From the NCBI GenBank assembly GCA_949296915.1, contig CASFPX010000001.1, positions 261,582 through 325,581 on the forward strand: a DNA stretch of 64,000 nt. Direction: 5' to 3'. The notes below the pieces were generated by a model. The model was not told where the DNA came from. It saw only the letters and a program-made list of their open reading frames with translations, and did no database searches. Shown piece by piece: positions 48,757-56,744 of the stretch. Source of the stretch: Onthovicinus sp900555545. Its GTDB lineage: Bacteria; Bacillota; Clostridia; Oscillospirales; Acutalibacteraceae. The first letter of the stretch is position 1; each line of letters opens with the position of its first letter. The translations under genes were made by a program, and so were the position numbers.

Positions 48757-49166
48757 GCGATCACCTCCGGCGGGCGCTGGAATTTTTCCGCCTGTGTGCG
48801 GGGCAGGCAGGGGACTCGAATTGTTTTACCACGCCCGTAAATCCGCACCCGGCACAGGCCGAGCCTTCGTTCGATGGGTGTGGACCGGATCTCTGTAAAG
48901 ATCAGATCCTCCGCCGGCACCAGGATACGCCGGCGGAGAAAGACGCCGGTATGGATTTCAACCAAATTGGGACGGAACCGGATGGAAAAGGCGTGCAGAT
49001 AGTGGCGGATATAGGCACACACCATGGCTGTCGATCCGGTGAGCAGCGTCAAGGCGAGCCATACGGAGGGAAACTCCACCGTCAGGGGGAACAGGATCGT
49101 GCACAGGGGGATGCACAGGGCGATTGCCCGTATCCGCCACAGCAGAACCGCCTTCTTTTTCCACAT
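48753..49166 (-). CDS. YdbS-like membrane protein with bacterial PH domain
   Basis: A 137-residue protein with two membrane helices (about 5-27 and 33-51) and a bPH_2 domain: RPNLVEIHTGVFLRRRILVPAEDLIFTEIRSTPIERRLGLCRVRIYG. It corresponds to YdbS, the small partner of YdbT. Start ATG 49166 follows GGGGGGA. That ribosome site and the T run just after it also form the 3' part of the methyltransferase terminator hairpin. The stop overlaps the YdbT-like start, so the two are translationally coupled. Confidence 0.85.
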   Translation of the reverse strand: MWKKKAVLLWRIRAIALCIPLCTILFPLTVEFPSVWLALTLLTGSTAMVCAYIRHYLHAFSIRFRPNLVEIHTGVFLRRRILVPAEDLIFTEIRSTPIERRLGLCRVRIYGRGKTIRVPCLPRTQAEKFQRPPEVIA

Positions 49167-49170
49167 AAAA

Positions 49171-49214
49171 AATCCCCCCATTCCGTGTTATTGTTCACGG
49201 AAACAGGGGGATTT
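49171..49214 (-). terminator. Terminator of the methyltransferase gene, overlapping the next ribosome site
   Basis: On the minus strand AATCCCCCtgtTTCCGTG pairs with CACGGAAtgGGGGGATT, then TTTTTT. The stem contains the end of the methyltransferase reading frame and the GGGGGGA ribosome site of the YdbS-like gene, and the T tract is the spacer before its ATG. Confidence 0.75.
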
Positions 49215-50072
49215 ATCATGGCTTTGAGCTGAAAGGATGCCTCGCTTTTTGCGTAGCACAGTAATGGCCGCGTAGTGCAGAATATTAAACTGTTCGGGGG
49301 CGATCTCTCGCAGCAATTTGCGGTGTTCCGCGTCGAACCGCTCAATCTCCGGTCCGGACAGCGCGGCGCCGATGCCGCGGCAGGTTTTGACGCGCCCGTT
49401 CCAGCTCTCCCGTGTGAAGGGGACGGACAGGTCAAAGACTTCCTCGCGCTCCACGGTGAAAAAGTCCAGATAGGGAGCGGGGACTGTGATGGGGTGGCGA
49501 GTCTCACCGCAGCCAGTCCAGGCGGGATTGTGTTTTAAAATCAAGGCCTCACTCTGCCCCGCGATGGGGTCCTCGTCTGGGAGCCATGCCATGTAGAGAA
49601 AGACGAGATGGCCGCCGCCCCGCAGTACTCGGGCGAGCATTGGCGCGAGCACGGCATGGTCAAAATAGACCATGCACTGGCAGGCGGTGACTACGTCAAA
49701 TGTGCCCGGCGGGAAATCAATTTGTTCGGCGGGCACGCAGCGGTACTCAATCGCCATCCCCGCCGTGCGGGAGAGCGACACCGCCTGGTCAATTTGGTTT
49801 TGTGAGCTGTCAATTCCAATGAATGATGCGCCGTAGGGATAGAGATTCCGCGGCAGGACGCCGGTCCCCGTGCCAACGTCGAGGACCTTTTGCCCCGCTA
49901 TACAGAGGCCGTTCTCCGTCAGGCGGCGGTAGAATTCCGGTGGGTAGATGTCGCGGTACTGCGCGTATTCCGGGGAGGTGCGTCCCCAGTCGAAGGCTCT
50001 GCCGTGGTCAATCTGTTGATTTTTCACTGTGATTTTCCTCCCTCCTACTCCGCAGCGGCATGGCGCGCTCAT
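49188..50072 (-). CDS. Class I SAM-dependent methyltransferase
   Basis: A 294-residue methyltransferase. Motif I is VLDVGTGTGVLPRNLYPYGASFIGID, with the acidic residue at the end of strand 2. FDVVTACQCMVYFDH and ARVLRGGGHLVFLYMAW match Methyltransf_11/25. The region HGRAFDWGRTSPEYAQYRDIYPPEFY before motif I is typical of a clostridial subgroup. ATG 50072 follows AAGGAGGAG; a second start, GTG 50027, also has a good site (GGAGGGAGG) and is closer to the conserved start, so the first 15 residues are uncertain. The substrate is unknown. Confidence 0.88.
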   Translation of the reverse strand: MSAPCRCGVGGRKITVKNQQIDHGRAFDWGRTSPEYAQYRDIYPPEFYRRLTENGLCIAGQKVLDVGTGTGVLPRNLYPYGASFIGIDSSQNQIDQAVSLSRTAGMAIEYRCVPAEQIDFPPGTFDVVTACQCMVYFDHAVLAPMLARVLRGGGHLVFLYMAWLPDEDPIAGQSEALILKHNPAWTGCGETRHPITVPAPYLDFFTVEREEVFDLSVPFTRESWNGRVKTCRGIGAALSGPEIERFDAEHRKLLREIAPEQFNILHYAAITVLRKKRGILSAQSHDKSPCFREQ

Positions 50073-50388
50073 TCCGTTGCTCCTCCTTTTTCGCAAAAAG
50101 TTGTTGAATTATAGAAAGTAGAAATAGGCCGAGGCGGCTTTTATACAAACTTTCTGCGGGTACGTGAGGGGATTTTGCGGAGCAAAACAACCCTTTCCGC
50201 ATGTTTGAGACGGCATGAGCCGTCGAGTTCGGAAAGGGTTGCCGAACGGCCTTGGGCGTGTCTATAGGCTTCCCGCCGCTGAAGTGCCGTTTATCGGGGG
50301 TCGCGGGGGAAAGCCCCCGCGTGCCTTTTCTTTAAGGAATGAACAATAACCCCCTCTTGCGGCGCCCGGCTCTACCTGCAGCGGCAGC
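50073..50388. other. Intergenic stretch with nested inverted repeats
   Basis: This region has no credible gene. At 50188-50241 a long hairpin CAACCCTTTCCG/CGGAAAGGGTTG encloses a second stem GACGGC-atga-GCCGTC. At 50307-50326 CGCGGGGG-aaag-CCCCCGCG forms another hairpin without a U tract. The sequence ATGAGCCGTCGAGT at 50215-50228 recurs at 61508-61521. The whole looks like a dispersed repeat element. Confidence 0.55.
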
Positions 50389-51228
50389 TTACTTCTGTAT
50401 GCGCATGGAGATATCAAATGCGTGCACCGAGTGCGTCAACGCGCCGAGGGAGATGATGTCCACCCCCGTCTCCGCCACGGTGCGGATGTTATCCAGTGTC
50501 ACGTTGCCGGAGGCCTCCAGCAGGGCACGCCCGTCTGTGAGGGCGACGGCCTTTGCCATCTCCTCACAGCTCATATTGTCGAGCATGATGATCTCGGCTT
50601 TGACGGCGAGCGCCTCGCGCACCTCGTCCAGGTTGCGCGTCTCAACCTCCACCTTGACCATGTGGCCAAGTTTACTGCGCACCTTTTCTACTGCTGCAGT
50701 GATGGAGCCGCATGCATCGATGTGGTTATCCTTGAGCATCGCTCCGTCCGACAGGTTAAAGCGATGGTTCTTGCCGCCGCCGCACACCACGGCATACTTT
50801 TGTAACGCGCGCATGCCGGGCAGCGTCTTGCGGGTATCTGTCACCTGGGCGCGTGTTCCCTTCACGGCCTCACATGCCAGATGGGTTGCAGTGGCGATGC
50901 CGCTCATGTGCTGTACCAGGTTCAGCGCCGTGCGCTCTCCTTTGAGCAGCATGGCGGTTTTGCCGTGCAGGATTGCGATCTCATCGCCCTTTTTCAGTGA
51001 ATCGCCGTCGCGCTTGAACACCTCTGCCGAAAAGGACGGATCCAGCAGCTGGAACACGCGCATGGCCACGTCGATGCCGCACAGCACCCCATCCGCCTTG
51101 GAGACGAACTTTGCTGTCCCCGCTGCGTCGGGATCGATGACATAGTCGGTCGACACGTCCAGGTAGTTGATATCCTCTTTCAATGCGGTGCGGATCAGAT
51201 CGTCTACGTAAAACTGCGGTAAATTCAT
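50389..51228 (-). CDS. nadC: Quinolinate phosphoribosyltransferase
   Basis: A 279-residue enzyme that converts quinolinate and PRPP to nicotinate mononucleotide. Conserved blocks are ALKEDINYLDVSTD, ERTALNLVQHMSGIAT, DTRKTLPGMRALQKYAVVCGGGKNHRFNLSDG, LIKDNH-like MLKDNHI, VEVE and EASGNVTLDNI. Length is normal. Its ATG overlaps the nadB stop by four bases. It is the third gene of nadA-nadB-nadC, the complete route from aspartate to NaMN. Confidence 0.97.
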   Translation of the reverse strand: MNLPQFYVDDLIRTALKEDINYLDVSTDYVIDPDAAGTAKFVSKADGVLCGIDVAMRVFQLLDPSFSAEVFKRDGDSLKKGDEIAILHGKTAMLLKGERTALNLVQHMSGIATATHLACEAVKGTRAQVTDTRKTLPGMRALQKYAVVCGGGKNHRFNLSDGAMLKDNHIDACGSITAAVEKVRSKLGHMVKVEVETRNLDEVREALAVKAEIIMLDNMSCEEMAKAVALTDGRALLEASGNVTLDNIRTVAETGVDIISLGALTHSVHAFDISMRIQK

Positions 51229-52691
51229 GCTTTATCAACCTCTCTCAATATAATGGCCGCCACAGTGGCAAGGCTCAGGCATTCACAGTAGGCGCGCGTC
51301 ACCGCGAAGCCACCCGTTTGCAGCCGGGTCAGGATCTGTTCAATCCGTTGCTTGCCCTGGTGGAGCTTACGCGGGTTCGGGATGACAAAATACGCCTCCT
51401 GCATGATTTTACGGATCTCTGTGCGCAGGCCGCTGGGCAATGGCGCACCGGCAGTATCAAAGGAGGTCTCCGGCCCCGGCGTAACAGTGGAAAATCCTGC
51501 GTCCATACACTTTTTAATATCCTCCGCCGCGCGGCGGGAAAAGACGAGCGCCTCCAGCAGGGAATTGCTTGCCAGCCTGTTGTGCCCGTGCACGCCGGTG
51601 TGGGAGCACTCCCCGGCAGCGTACAGGCGCGGGATGGTGGTGCGGGCGCTCAGATCTACGTCGATCCCGCCCATCAGGTAGTGCTGGCAGGGATATACGG
51701 GGATCAGATCCTGAGAGATATCGATCCCTTCCTCCAAACACTTGGCATAGATTGCCGGGAACCGGTGCGTTAAGAATTCCTTGCCCTTATATCGGATGTC
51801 CAAATAGAAGTTTTTACTGCCCGTTCGCCGCTCCTCCAGCATGATTGAGCGGGAGACAACGTCGCGCGGGGCGAGCTCCAGGCGCTCATCGTAACGGTGC
51901 ATAAAGCGCTCTTTGTCGCCGTTGAGCAGGTAAGCGCCCTCGCCGCGGACGGACTCGCTGATGAGAAAACGCTCTCGCTCCGCCTCCGCCGCAAAGGCGG
52001 TGGGATGAAATTGGACGTAGCTCAGGTGCTTGATGCGCGCACCCATGTTGTAGGCGATGCGGATGCCGTCCCCGGTGGCGATGGCGGAATTGGTTGTATA
52101 CTGGTACACGCGGCCGATCCCTCCGCTCGCGAGAAGGACGTAGCTCGCATAGACCTTGACCGGCCGGTCCTCTCCATCGAGGATATCAAGCGCAAAACCG
52201 CCCTTGATCCGTTCGATATTGCAGACCATACAGCCCGTCTCATAGTCAATGTTTTTACGCGCCTTGACTTGGGCCAATAACTTGATGACAATTTCGTAGC
52301 CCGTCTGATCCGCGTGGTACACGATCCGCCGGCGGGAGTGGCCGCCCTCAAGCGTTTTCTCCAGGTTGCCCTGTGCGTCACGGTCAAAGTCAACGCCCAG
52401 CTGCATGATCCTCCGCACGTCGTCTGGCCCCTCGTGGACCAGTACCTCCACCGCAGCGGGGTTATTCTCCTGCCCGCCGGCGATCATCGTATCCCGTTCG
52501 TGCAGCTCAAAGCTGTCGTTGTCAAAGTTGAGCACTGCCGCCACGCCGCCCTGCGCCAATGCGCTGTTGGAGAGCGTGTCCGTCTGTTTGGCAGTCATGA
52601 GAATGCTCGTATCCTCCGGCAGGTTCAGCGCCCCGTACAGCCCGGCCGCCCCGCTGCCCACGATTGCCACATCATAACAATTTTTTACCAT
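51225..52691 (-). CDS. nadB: L-aspartate oxidase
   Basis: A 488-residue flavoprotein that oxidises aspartate to iminoaspartate. FAD-binding VAIVGSGAAGLYGAL is at the N-terminus, then SNSALAQGGVAA, EGGHSRRRIVYHADQTG, FHPTAF, and the late GECSHTGVHGHNRLASNSLLEALVF block. The sequence is of the NadB rather than fumarate reductase type, and in anaerobes fumarate may serve as acceptor. It lies between nadA (24-base gap) and nadC (4-base overlap). AGATGATAG gives only a modest ribosome site. Confidence 0.97.
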   Translation of the reverse strand: MVKNCYDVAIVGSGAAGLYGALNLPEDTSILMTAKQTDTLSNSALAQGGVAAVLNFDNDSFELHERDTMIAGGQENNPAAVEVLVHEGPDDVRRIMQLGVDFDRDAQGNLEKTLEGGHSRRRIVYHADQTGYEIVIKLLAQVKARKNIDYETGCMVCNIERIKGGFALDILDGEDRPVKVYASYVLLASGGIGRVYQYTTNSAIATGDGIRIAYNMGARIKHLSYVQFHPTAFAAEAERERFLISESVRGEGAYLLNGDKERFMHRYDERLELAPRDVVSRSIMLEERRTGSKNFYLDIRYKGKEFLTHRFPAIYAKCLEEGIDISQDLIPVYPCQHYLMGGIDVDLSARTTIPRLYAAGECSHTGVHGHNRLASNSLLEALVFSRRAAEDIKKCMDAGFSTVTPGPETSFDTAGAPLPSGLRTEIRKIMQEAYFVIPNPRKLHQGKQRIEQILTRLQTGGFAVTRAYCECLSLATVAAIILREVDKA

Positions 52692-52715
52692 GATCTATCA
52701 TCTCCGGTCGGCGGT

Positions 52716-53627
52716 TCAGCCGCCGTATTTGAGCATGTTGTCGAGCGCCCGCCGTGCACCGGCAGTCACCGCTGCATCAAGTGCCATCTGTTCCCCGCCG
52801 CCGCGCAGGGCATCGAGTACCAGCTCCTGAGTGATCTTTTGCATATCGGCACACACAAGCTTGTTCGGGCATAGCTGATAAAAGCTTTTATCCGGCAGCT
52901 CGGGCGCCAGCTTGTCGTACACATTGCGCTCCGTGGCCACGATCACTGGCCGGGTTGCCGTTTTCATAAAGTCGATGATCTCCTTGGTGGAGCCGATCAC
53001 ATCCGCGTGGCGCAGTGCCTCCGGCCTGCACTCGGGGTGCATAGCCACCGCCGCGCCCGGGTGTTCCGCCTTGGCGCGCAGCACGTCCTCCTCCGTGATC
53101 CGGCTATGGATCGGGCAGTAACCGTCCCATAAAACGATCTCTTTCTCCGGCACCATATCCCGCACGTAAGCCCCTAAGTTTTGATCGGGGATAAAGAGGA
53201 TTTTCTCCTGCGGGAGGGCGCGAATGATCTTCAGCGCGCTCGAGGAGGTGACGCACACGTCGCACTCCGCCTTGAGCGCGGCAGTCGTGTTGACATATGC
53301 CGCCACGGCATACTCCGGATGCTCCGCCTTAAAGGCGCGCACGCGCTCCGGCGCGATCTGCTCGGCCATCGGACAGCCCGCCGACGGCTCCGGAAGTACG
53401 ACCTCCAGTTCCGGTGCGAGTAGCTTGACCGTCTCCGCCATAAAGCGCACACCGCAGACAATCGCCCTTTTGTATCCGGTCAATTTGGAGGCATAGACCG
53501 CCATTGCGTAGGAGTCGCCCACAAAGTCGGCAGTTTGCTGAACCTGCGGCGACTGATAGGTGTGGGCCAAAATTACAGCATTTTGTTCCTTTTTAAGTGC
53601 GTTGATCTGATCGATAACAGTATCCAT
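52716..53627 (-). CDS. nadA: Quinolinate synthase A
   Basis: A 303-residue [4Fe-4S] enzyme that condenses iminoaspartate with dihydroxyacetone phosphate. Cluster cysteines are Cys85 (SAGCPMAEQ), Cys171 (GYCPIHS) and Cys253 (LCPNK). Other NadA blocks are AHTYQSPQVQ, VGDSYAMAVYA and MHPECRPEAL. The start was placed at the second of two adjacent ATG codons, which is better spaced from GGGGGAG; a longer upstream frame reads through the promoter. First gene of nadA-nadB-nadC, divergent from hflX. Confidence 0.96.
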   Translation of the reverse strand: MDTVIDQINALKKEQNAVILAHTYQSPQVQQTADFVGDSYAMAVYASKLTGYKRAIVCGVRFMAETVKLLAPELEVVLPEPSAGCPMAEQIAPERVRAFKAEHPEYAVAAYVNTTAALKAECDVCVTSSSALKIIRALPQEKILFIPDQNLGAYVRDMVPEKEIVLWDGYCPIHSRITEEDVLRAKAEHPGAAVAMHPECRPEALRHADVIGSTKEIIDFMKTATRPVIVATERNVYDKLAPELPDKSFYQLCPNKLVCADMQKITQELVLDALRGGGEQMALDAAVTAGARRALDNMLKYGG

Positions 53628-53673
53628 CATAACTCCCCCATTCCCGCGGGCGGATGCCTGCATTATTAAAAAT

Positions 53674-53709
53674 ATTTTATCATTTTTCCGGATGTAAAAC
53701 AATGTTTTA
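53674..53709 (-). promoter_or_regulatory. nadA promoter with overlapping dyad
   Basis: Minus strand TTGTTT (53697-53702), 17 bases, TAAAAT (53674-53679). The perfect dyad TAAAAC-AAT-GTTTTA (53695-53709) covers the -35 box, which suggests repression by a NAD- or niacin-responsive factor. The regulator is not identified. Confidence 0.65.
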
Positions 53710-53728
53710 TGCCAATTTCAAAATTCCT

Positions 53729-53768
53729 TGTACAATGCTTTACATTTTGCCTGTCCTGGGGTTAAAAT
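53729..53768 (+). promoter_or_regulatory. hflX promoter and second operator-like site
   Basis: TTTACA (53739-53744), 18 bases, TAAAAT (53763-53768). The sequence TGTACAATGCTTTACA (53729-53744) shares the core ACAATGYTTTA with the nadA site 34 bases away, so one regulator may touch both promoters. Confidence 0.5.
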
Positions 53769-53803
53769 AGTTGGGACGATTTTAAATTGCGGAGGGTATT
53801 GCC

Positions 53804-55087
53804 TTGTACGAGAACCATCAGGAACAGGAGCAGATTGCCGTTCTGGCTGGAATAGATACCGGTGAGTACGATGCCGAATACTCCATGCGTGAGCTGGAGG
53901 GGCTGGCGGAGGCGTCCGGCGCGCGCGTTGCCGCGGTGATGATTAAAAAACGCCGGGAGCTGGAGGCGGCCACGCTGCTCGGCTCCGGAGCAATGGAGGA
54001 ATTGCGCGAGGTCTGCCGTGCCAACGAGGCGGACCTGCTCATTTTCGACTGTGAGCTGACGCCCTCCCAGCAGCGGAACATCGCCGATCTGACGGATACG
54101 GCCGTGCTCGACCGCACCATGCTGATCCTTGATATCTTCGCCCAGCGTGCCCGCAGCAGCGAAGGGCGTATCCAGGTGGAGCTGGCGCAGCTCAAGTATA
54201 TGCTGCCGCGCCTTTCGGGTAAGGGGATGAGCATGTCCCGCTTGGGCGGCGGCATCGGCACGCGCGGCCCCGGCGAGACTAAATTGGAGACAGACCGCCG
54301 CCACGTCCGCCGCAGGATCGAATCCCTGGAGGGCAAGCTGCGCACCATTGAAAAACAGCGCAAGCGCATCCGCGACCGCCGCCGTCACGACGGCTTCCAG
54401 ACCGTGGCGCTCGTCGGCTACACGAATGCGGGCAAATCCACCCTGATGAACGCCCTTACGGATGCGGGGGTATTGGTTCGGGATCAGCTCTTTGCCACGC
54501 TCGACCCCACGGCGCGCGCCCTGACACTGCCCGATATGAAAACCGTCATTTTGATCGACACAGTCGGATTTATCAGCCGATTGCCGCACCAGTTGGTGCA
54601 GGCATTCCACTCCACATTGGAAGTGGCGGCGGATGCCGATCTGATTCTGAATGTCTGCGACGCCTCTGATCCGATGGCGTACAGCCAGATCGATGTCACG
54701 CGTTCCCTGCTGGACGAGCTGGGGTGTGCAGGGATTCCAGTCATACACGTGATGAATAAGTGTGACAAATTGTCCGTCGCCGGGGAGCCGGAGATGATGC
54801 GGGACTGCGTGATGATCAGCGCGCTTGAGCGGAGCGGGCTGGATCATCTTTTGCAAAAAATCTCTGATGCACTGGGGACATACAGCCGCGTGCGCTTTTT
54901 TGTACCGTTTGCCGAGGGGGGCAAATTGGCTCGGATCCGCGAACAGTGCGCCGTGCTGAGCGAAGCGTACACGCCGGAGGGGTACTCCATCACTGCTATG
55001 GCGGATGCGCGGCTGCTGTCGGAGGTTGGGGTGTCATATGAATTGCTGCCAAACGGTCCGGCGGGTGGAGAAAATGAAAAAATTTGA
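53804..55087 (+). CDS. hflX: GTPase HflX
   Basis: A 427-residue ribosome-associated GTPase that splits stalled or idle 70S ribosomes. The N-terminal HflX domain (12-190) includes the segments DLLIFDCELTPSQQRNI and RTMLILDIFAQRARSSEGRIQVELAQL, with GGGIGTRGPGETKLETDRR. The G domain has G1 GYTNAGKST, G2 near FATLDPT, G3 DTVGF and G4 NKCD. Start is probably TTG 53804, after GGAGGGTATTGCC. It is divergent from nadA and precedes a tRNA pair with its own promoter. Confidence 0.96.
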   Translation: MYENHQEQEQIAVLAGIDTGEYDAEYSMRELEGLAEASGARVAAVMIKKRRELEAATLLGSGAMEELREVCRANEADLLIFDCELTPSQQRNIADLTDTAVLDRTMLILDIFAQRARSSEGRIQVELAQLKYMLPRLSGKGMSMSRLGGGIGTRGPGETKLETDRRHVRRRIESLEGKLRTIEKQRKRIRDRRRHDGFQTVALVGYTNAGKSTLMNALTDAGVLVRDQLFATLDPTARALTLPDMKTVILIDTVGFISRLPHQLVQAFHSTLEVAADADLILNVCDASDPMAYSQIDVTRSLLDELGCAGIPVIHVMNKCDKLSVAGEPEMMRDCVMISALERSGLDHLLQKISDALGTYSRVRFFVPFAEGGKLARIREQCAVLSEAYTPEGYSITAMADARLLSEVGVSYELLPNGPAGGENEKI

Positions 55088-55096
55088 AAAATTGTC

Positions 55097-55125
55097 TTGA
55101 CGCCGGTCGGGTTTTGTGGTATATT
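55097..55125 (+). promoter_or_regulatory. Promoter of the tRNA-Thr/tRNA-Tyr unit
   Basis: TTGACG (55097-55102), 17 bases, TATATT (55120-55125), 20 bases before tRNA-Thr. Confidence 0.85.
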
Positions 55126-55144
55126 AAATAGGCTGATTCAACCC

Positions 55145-55220
55145 GCTGGTGTAGCTCAGTTGGTAGAGCAGCTGATTTGTAATCAGCAGGTCGGGGGTTC
55201 AAGTCCGTCCACCAGCTCCA
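55145..55220 (+). tRNA. tRNA-Thr (anticodon TGT)
   Basis: Cloverleaf with encoded CCA. Loop TTTGTAA between GCTGA and TCAGC gives TGT. Acceptor GCTGGTG/CACCAGC pairs perfectly. Confidence 0.95.
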
Positions 55221-55250
55221 TTTTTGCTTACATCAGCATGAATTGAATAT

Positions 55251-55336
55251 GGGAGAGTTCCAGAGCGGTCAAATGGAACAGACTGTAAATCTGTCGTCTT
55301 TCGGCTTCGGTGGTTCGAATCCACCCTCTCCCACCA
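55251..55336 (+). tRNA. tRNA-Tyr (anticodon GTA)
   Basis: An 86-base tRNA with a long variable arm (CGTCTTTCGGCTTCG) typical of bacterial Tyr. Loop CTGTAAA between ACAGA and TCTGT gives GTA. Acceptor GGGAGAG/CTCTCCC and encoded CCA. Confidence 0.95.
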
Positions 55337-55339
55337 TCT

Positions 55340-55372
55340 GGGGTGGTCACTTTAGATGACCACCCCATTTTT
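55340..55372 (+). terminator. Terminator after tRNA-Tyr, containing an inverted copy of an 18-bp repeat
   Basis: GGGGTGGTCA pairs with TGACCACCCC, followed by ATTTTTG. Bases 55340-55357, read in reverse, match ATCTAAAGTGTCCACCCC at 58497 with one change. This marks the left edge of the AT-rich island. Confidence 0.85.
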
Positions 55373-55589
55373 GTCAGTATTCATGCGGGTTTGCGGGCTT
55401 TTTAGAGCCCAAAATCCAAAGTGATTTTTCATAGATGTCTTTTCCCCAAAATAGCAAAACAAAGACTTTTTATGAGCAAATGCAGGGCTTCCTCCTGATT
55501 TTTCAGTTAAGAAACAGAATAGGAAGTCAGAAAGAATGAGATGGGGGGAACTCTTTATCAATATTAAATTTGAGGAGAGGAATAAGGGA
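55373..55589. other. AT-rich gap at the left of the island
   Basis: About 215 bases with no supported gene and a clear rise in A+T relative to the nad and hflX region. It contains the leader and ribosome site of the following methyltransferase. Confidence 0.4.
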
Positions 55590-56462
55590 ATGAACACTCT
55601 TTGGTCAAAGTACGTACAGGGAACGAAAACATTATATTTTTCACGCAGATTACGCTTTGATGATTTGTTTTCGGAGCAATACCGACGCCTGTTTGACCTG
55701 GACGTAAATAGGGAACTGAAGATACTTGAGATAGGCTGTGGCCCTGGCGCACTTGCAGGTGCTCTCCATCGTTGGTATCCTCATGCTGAGATAACGGCAG
55801 TTGATCGTGATAGTGAGTTTATTAGGTTTGCTGCAGAACACGAACCGGAAGTGAACTTTATGGAAGGTGATGCAACTGCACTACCATTTGAAGATAACAC
55901 TTTTGATGTAACCATATCTAATACAGTAGCTGAGCATATCGAACCATCAAAGTTCTATAGTGAGCAAATAAGAATATTAAAGCCAGGTGGCATATGCCTT
56001 GTGCTTTCCTCCCGAAAAGGAATCAATATCAATCCGAAATGCATCACTTTTAATGCGTATGAGCAGCAGTTTTGGAAAAAGGCGGAACAGTATGACGATT
56101 CAATGGATCGGTTCGCTGTGTGTAAATATCCTATGAGTGAAGCGGAAATGCCGGCTGTAATGGTGGAGTATGGTTTTTCTAATGTCAGTACAGGTTTTGC
56201 TACAGTTGATTTGACTCCGGATAATCCCAAGTTTTCGGCTTCGCTGGCACTCAATATGATCAATACAAATAGATACACTGCATTAGACGCAATAGAATCG
56301 GTGTTGCATACAATGCCTGAGCATTTTACAACTCAAGAGGTTGAAGAAATGAAGCGTCTTGCAAACGCAAAATATGACGCGCGAATAGAACAGTATAAAC
56401 GTGGTGAGAAACAGTGGGATACCAATGTTTCAATCATTATGGTGGCCAGAGGTATCAAATAG
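55590..56462 (+). CDS. Class I SAM-dependent methyltransferase (AT-rich, probably acquired)
   Basis: A 290-residue methyltransferase. Motif I is ILEIGCGPGALAGALHRWYPHAEITAVDRD (about 46-75), then DATALPFEDNTFDVTISNTVAEHI and LKPGGICLVLSS. It belongs to the Methyltransf_11 group; the C-terminal 120 residues are not assigned. Codons are A/T-rich (AAT, AAA, TTT, ATA frequent), unlike the adjacent nad and hflX genes. The ATG at 55590 was chosen by ribosome-like sequence GAGAGGAATAAGGGA; the longer frame lacks one. It lies in an island beside tRNA-Tyr. The substrate is unknown. Confidence 0.82.
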   Translation: MNTLWSKYVQGTKTLYFSRRLRFDDLFSEQYRRLFDLDVNRELKILEIGCGPGALAGALHRWYPHAEITAVDRDSEFIRFAAEHEPEVNFMEGDATALPFEDNTFDVTISNTVAEHIEPSKFYSEQIRILKPGGICLVLSSRKGININPKCITFNAYEQQFWKKAEQYDDSMDRFAVCKYPMSEAEMPAVMVEYGFSNVSTGFATVDLTPDNPKFSASLALNMINTNRYTALDAIESVLHTMPEHFTTQEVEEMKRLANAKYDARIEQYKRGEKQWDTNVSIIMVARGIK

Positions 56463-56504
56463 AATCAGTATTATTGCCAGTAAAAAACGGTCACCAAAGA
56501 CAAA

Positions 56505-56541
56505 CAAAAACCCACTGTCGTCTCCCGATAGTGGGTTTTTG
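56505..56541 (+). terminator. Terminator of the island methyltransferase
   Basis: CAAAAACCCACT pairs with AGTGGGTTTTTG over a 13-base loop. Confidence 0.88.
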
Positions 56542-56672
56542 TTTGTGGCTCAGGAGGGTGAGAGGAGAACAGCACGTCCCGCCCGCAGGCGGGGAAAAAC
56601 AGTTCTTAGGAGGCTCCCGCCTGATTTTTCAGGGCGGAGGCCCCGTTTTTTGCGTGTACTATTGCGAATTTC

Positions 56673-56722
56673 GCACGCGTGTAATTACAACTATTGACTT
56701 TATAGCACGCGTGTGATAAAGT
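56673..56722 (+). promoter_or_regulatory. Promoter of the AlbA_2 gene with two CACGCGTG sites
   Basis: TTGACT (56694-56699), 17 bases, TAAAGT (56717-56722). GCACGCGTGT occurs at 56673-56682 and again at 56705-56714 inside the spacer, exactly 32 bases apart. The core CACGCGTG is palindromic. Binding at the second copy would block the promoter, so autoregulation by the downstream DNA-binding protein is likely. Confidence 0.7.
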
Positions 56723-56744
56723 GTAAATAGTGAGGTGATTATAT

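Noticed and set aside
55352..55597. Minus-strand ORF of 81 codons at the left edge of the island
   Set aside because: Low-complexity AT-rich translation that crosses the tRNA terminator and has no ribosome site.
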